From NCBI RefSeq assembly GCF_030818415.1, contig NZ_JAUTAE010000001.1, positions 1,676,501 through 1,740,500 on the forward strand: a stretch of DNA of 64,000 bases. Reading direction: 5' to 3'. This DNA is from Sphingomonas sp. SORGH_AS_0950 (GTDB taxonomy: Bacteria > Pseudomonadota > Alphaproteobacteria > Sphingomonadales > Sphingomonadaceae). The notes beneath the pieces were generated by a model. It had not been told where the DNA came from, did no database searches, and worked only from the letters and a program-made list of their open reading frames with translations. Numbering within the stretch: position 1 is the stretch's first letter; each line of letters opens with the position of its first letter. A program made the translations under genes and the position numbers. Shown in pieces: positions 61,272-64,000 of the stretch.

Positions 61272-61865
61272 ATGGCGATGACGGAGAACACCGTACCCCC
61301 CGGCGAGTCGCCGGAGCCATTCCACGAAGAGGTCCATGATCCCCGCCGCCGCGACTTCATCAACGTCGCCGCCGTGTCCTTCGCGGGCGTGGGGGCGCTG
61401 GCCATCGTCCTGCCGCTCATCAACCAGATGAACCCCTCGGCCGACGTGCTGGCGCAGTCGACCACCGAGATCGACCTGTCCAAGATCGCGCCGGGCCAGG
61501 CGATCAAGGCCAGTTTCCGCAAGCAACCGTTGTTCGTCCGGAACCTGACGCCCAAGGAGATGGCGGAGGCCGATGCGGTGCCGCTGTCCGAGCTGCGCGA
61601 TCCCCAGACGCTGGAGGAGCGGACCAAGCCGGGCAAGAAGAACTGGCTGATCACGCTGGGCGTCTGCACCCATCTGGGCTGCGTGCCGCTGGGCGCGGGC
61701 GAGGGCGAGAACAAGGGCCCCTATGGCGGCTATTTCTGCCCCTGCCACGGTTCGGCCTATGACACCGCCGCGCGCATCCGAAAGGGTCCGGCACCGAAGA
61801 ACCTCTTCGTGCCCGATTACAAGTTCGACAGCGACACGACCGTCACGGTCGGCGCGGCCGCTTAA
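61272..61865 (+). CDS. petA: Ubiquinol-cytochrome c reductase Rieske iron-sulfur subunit
   Basis: The Rieske subunit of the cytochrome bc1 complex, a 197-residue protein with one N-terminal membrane helix (about residues 30-50, [20 protein letters not shown]) and the 2Fe-2S motifs CTHLGC and CPCHGS. The twin-arginine region RRRDFIN precedes the helix. ATG 61272 or 61278 are both possible. It is first in petA-petB-petC, with petB starting 14 nt downstream. Confidence 0.96.
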   Translation: MAMTENTVPPGESPEPFHEEVHDPRRRDFINVAAVSFAGVGALAIVLPLINQMNPSADVLAQSTTEIDLSKIAPGQAIKASFRKQPLFVRNLTPKEMAEADAVPLSELRDPQTLEERTKPGKKNWLITLGVCTHLGCVPLGAGEGENKGPYGGYFCPCHGSAYDTAARIRKGPAPKNLFVPDYKFDSDTTVTVGAAA

Positions 61866-61879
61866 AGGGGACCCGAGAC

Positions 61880-63178
61880 ATGAGCTTTCCCTGGGCCAAG
61901 CATTACGAACCCAAACAGCCGGTCATGCGCTGGCTGGACGAGAAGCTGCCGCTGCCGCGCCTCGTCTATAATGCGGTGGGCGCGGGCTATCCGGTGCCGC
62001 GCAACCTGAATTACTTCTGGAATTTCGGCGTGCTGGCAGGCGCCGCGCTCGCCATCCAGATCATCACCGGCGTCGTGCTGGCGATGCATTATGCCGCCAA
62101 TGCGGGCGTCGCCTTCGACTCGGTCGAAAGCATCATGCGCGACGTCAATGCGGGCTGGTTCCTGCGCTATGCCCACGCCAATGGCGCGTCGATGTTCTTC
62201 ATCGTCGTCTATACCCACATCTTCCGCGGCCTCTATTACGGGTCGTACAAGGCGCCGCGCGAGATGGTGTGGCTGCTGGGCGTCGTCATCTTCCTCCTCA
62301 TGATGGCCACCGCCTTCATGGGCTATGTCCTTCCCTGGGGGCAGATGAGCTTTTGGGGGGCGCAGGTCATCACCGGCTTCTTCTCGGCGATCCCGCTGGT
62401 CGGCGACACCATCCGCGTCTGGCTGCTGGGCGGGTTCGCGCCGGACAATGCCGCACTCAACCGCTTCTTCTCGCTCCACTATCTGCTGCCCTTCGTGATC
62501 GCGGGCGTCATCATCCTGCACATCTGGGCGCTGCACATCCCCGGCTCGAACAACCCGACCGGCGTCGACGTGAAGGGCGAGCAGGATACGGTGCCCTTCC
62601 ACCCCTATTACACCGCCAAGGATGCGGTGGGGCTGGGCGTGTTCCTGCTGGTGTTCGCGGGGCTGCTGTTCTTCTTCCCCAATTATCTGGGCCATCCGGA
62701 CAATTACATTCCGGCCAACCCGCTCTCGACCCCTGCGCATATCGTGCCCGAATGGTATTTCTGGCCCTTCTACGCGATCCTGCGCGCCTTCACCGCCGAC
62801 TTCATCCTGCCCGCCAAGCTGTGGGGCGTGCTGGCGATGTTCGGGTCGATCCTGCTGCTGTTCTTCCTCCCCTGGCTGGACAGCTCGCCGGTGCGGTCGA
62901 GCAATTTCCGGCCCAAGGCGCGGATCGCCTTCTGGGTGCTGGTGGTCGACGTGCTGCTGCTCGGCTGGTGCGGGGGGTCGCCCGCGACGCCCTTCTTCAT
63001 CATCCTCAGCCAGGTCACGGCGGCCTATTACTTCCTCCACTTCCTGGTGATCCTGCCCTGGATCGCGCGGACGGAGCGGCCCTCCCCCCTGCCCCATTCG
63101 ATCACCGAAGCCGTGCTGGCCAAACATGGCGGCACCGCGCCCACCAAGTCGGCCCTAACCCCTTCGGCTTCGGCCTGA
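61880..63178 (+). CDS. petB: Cytochrome b of the bc1 complex
   Basis: The 432-residue cytochrome b subunit with eight helices and the heme-ligating His pairs ([24 protein letters not shown], and the matching pair around [22 protein letters not shown], in part). [13 protein letters not shown] is the Qo-site PEWY motif. Normal length. Starts 14 nt after petA, precedes petC by 25 nt. Confidence 0.97.
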   Translation: MSFPWAKHYEPKQPVMRWLDEKLPLPRLVYNAVGAGYPVPRNLNYFWNFGVLAGAALAIQIITGVVLAMHYAANAGVAFDSVESIMRDVNAGWFLRYAHANGASMFFIVVYTHIFRGLYYGSYKAPREMVWLLGVVIFLLMMATAFMGYVLPWGQMSFWGAQVITGFFSAIPLVGDTIRVWLLGGFAPDNAALNRFFSLHYLLPFVIAGVIILHIWALHIPGSNNPTGVDVKGEQDTVPFHPYYTAKDAVGLGVFLLVFAGLLFFFPNYLGHPDNYIPANPLSTPAHIVPEWYFWPFYAILRAFTADFILPAKLWGVLAMFGSILLLFFLPWLDSSPVRSSNFRPKARIAFWVLVVDVLLLGWCGGSPATPFFIILSQVTAAYYFLHFLVILPWIARTERPSPLPHSITEAVLAKHGGTAPTKSALTPSASA

Positions 63179-63203
63179 CACGAACCGAGAGAGGATTTCG
63201 AAC

Positions 63204-64000
63204 ATGGTTCGTGGCATCGCATTCCTGGTCGGGGCGGCCTTCACCCTGGTCCTCGCCATCGCGCTGTGGGGCAGCGTCTCGGGGCTGGTCTCCGACCCGC
63301 CCGCCCCCACCGCCGAAGAGGAGTTCCACCTCCATCCCAAGCCCGCACATCTGGCCTCGGACGGGATATTGGGCCGGTTCGACCGGCGCCAGCTCCAGCG
63401 CGGCTTCCAGGTCTATAAGGAGGTCTGCGCGGCCTGCCATTCGCTGCGGCTGGTGGCGTTCCGCGACCTGAAGGATCTGGGCTATAACGAGGCCGAGGTG
63501 AAGGCGATCGCCAACCAGTGGGTGATCGAACAGCCGAGCATCAACCCGGAGACGGGCGAGGCGACGACGCGCAAGAACGTGCCCGCCGACCATTTCCCCT
63601 CGCCTTTCGCCAACGAGGTCGCGGCGCGCGCGGCGAACAACAACGCGCTGCCGCCCGACCTGTCACTGATGACCAAGGCGCGGCATGACGGCACCAATTA
63701 CGTCTATTCGCTGATCGGCCCCGATGCCTATCGCAACCAGCCCGCCGCGCTGCTGCGCCAGTTCCCGGATGCCAAGACGCCGACGGGACTGCACTACAAT
63801 CCCTATTTCGCGAACCTCAACATCGCGATGCCACCGCCACTGACCCAGGACGGGCAGGTCCAATATACCGACGGCACGCTGGCCACCCGCGACCAGATGG
63901 CCAAGGACGTCGCCGCCTTCCTGACCTGGACCGCCGAGCCCAAGCTGGAATCGCGCCATGCGGCGGGGATCGGGGCGGTGATCTTCATCCTGATCTTCTG
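63204..64000 (+). CDS. petC: Cytochrome c1 (partial; runs off right edge)
   Basis: The first 265 residues of cytochrome c1. A signal/anchor segment (about residues 4-24, GIAFLVGAAFTLVLAIALWG) is followed by the heme-binding CAACH at residues 75-79 and the later PPPLTQDGQVQYTDGT with the sixth-ligand Met (NIAMPPP). The frame is still open at base 64000, just inside the C-terminal membrane helix (AAGIGAVIFILIF). It completes the petABC operon. Confidence 0.96.
   Translation, partial: MVRGIAFLVGAAFTLVLAIALWGSVSGLVSDPPAPTAEEEFHLHPKPAHLASDGILGRFDRRQLQRGFQVYKEVCAACHSLRLVAFRDLKDLGYNEAEVKAIANQWVIEQPSINPETGEATTRKNVPADHFPSPFANEVAARAANNNALPPDLSLMTKARHDGTNYVYSLIGPDAYRNQPAALLRQFPDAKTPTGLHYNPYFANLNIAMPPPLTQDGQVQYTDGTLATRDQMAKDVAAFLTWTAEPKLESRHAAGIGAVIFILIF

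Noticed and set aside
61018..61281. An 87-residue plus-strand frame before petA
   Set aside because: Arg/Pro-rich, overlaps the lipoprotein leader and the petA start, and has no initiation signal.

Overview
The window is a 64-kb, GC-rich piece of an alphaproteobacterial chromosome, most likely Sphingomonas or a close relative in Sphingomonadales. Supporting this are a GcrA cell-cycle regulator, the alphaproteobacterial F0 order atpI-atpB-atpE-atpF'-atpF apart from F1, a petABC bc1 operon, aerobic (CobN-type) cobalamin synthesis, a carboxypeptidase-regulatory/TonB receptor, and many sphingomonad-style intergenic inverted repeats. Nearly all of it is core genome. I see no prophage, integrase, transposase, CRISPR array or recognisable defence cluster.

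Layout. 1-4.9 kb (minus): two cobalamin-riboswitch units, one driving cobW-cobN (cobN runs off the left edge), the other a NiCoT-type cobalt/nickel permease. 5-9.4 kb: RlpA, tRNA-Pro(GGG), then yajC-secD-secF and an Mth938-like gene. 9.4-18.6 kb: a GT4 glycosyltransferase, an S41 peptidase lipoprotein, manA, bamD, recN and ligA. 19-24.4 kb: a large TonB-dependent receptor broken by a 7-bp tandem duplication, then a LytS-type histidine kinase and LytTR regulator. 24.6-28.8 kb: queE/queC, an ABC-2 permease, gcrA and an outer-membrane beta-barrel. 29-37 kb: parE, argD-argF-hslO, a LysR regulator, apaG and metZ. 37-44 kb: a small stress-type lipoprotein, a GH35 beta-galactosidase, a PMT-family mannosyltransferase, a polyprenyl-phosphate-mannose-synthase/GtrA fusion, leuB and recO. 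44-50 kb: a small secreted protein, uvrC (frameshifted), a SugE-type exporter and the F0 ATP synthase operon. 50.5-54.3 kb: a ydbH-ynbE-ydbL operon. 54.4-64 kb: radC, pth with a 2OG-oxygenase-like partner, ychF, a stand-alone BLUF photoreceptor, an NPP-type phosphodiesterase, a MaoC hydratase, a Gly/Tyr-rich lipoprotein and petA-petB-petC (petC cut by the right edge).

Functional groupings. Cobalt uptake and chelation are under parallel B12 riboswitches. Envelope maintenance is heavily represented (Sec translocon accessories, BamD, RlpA, YdbH/YnbE/YdbL). ManA, the DPM1-like/GtrA fusion and the PMT protein could together form a mannose-to-glycoprotein route. 

The most unusual observations are a REP/BIME-like palindromic element read in frame inside cobN; two clean frameshifts (TonB receptor and uvrC) in otherwise intact genes; and at least four families of paired inverted repeats filling intergenic spaces. 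I did not find a convincing wholly new multi-gene system.
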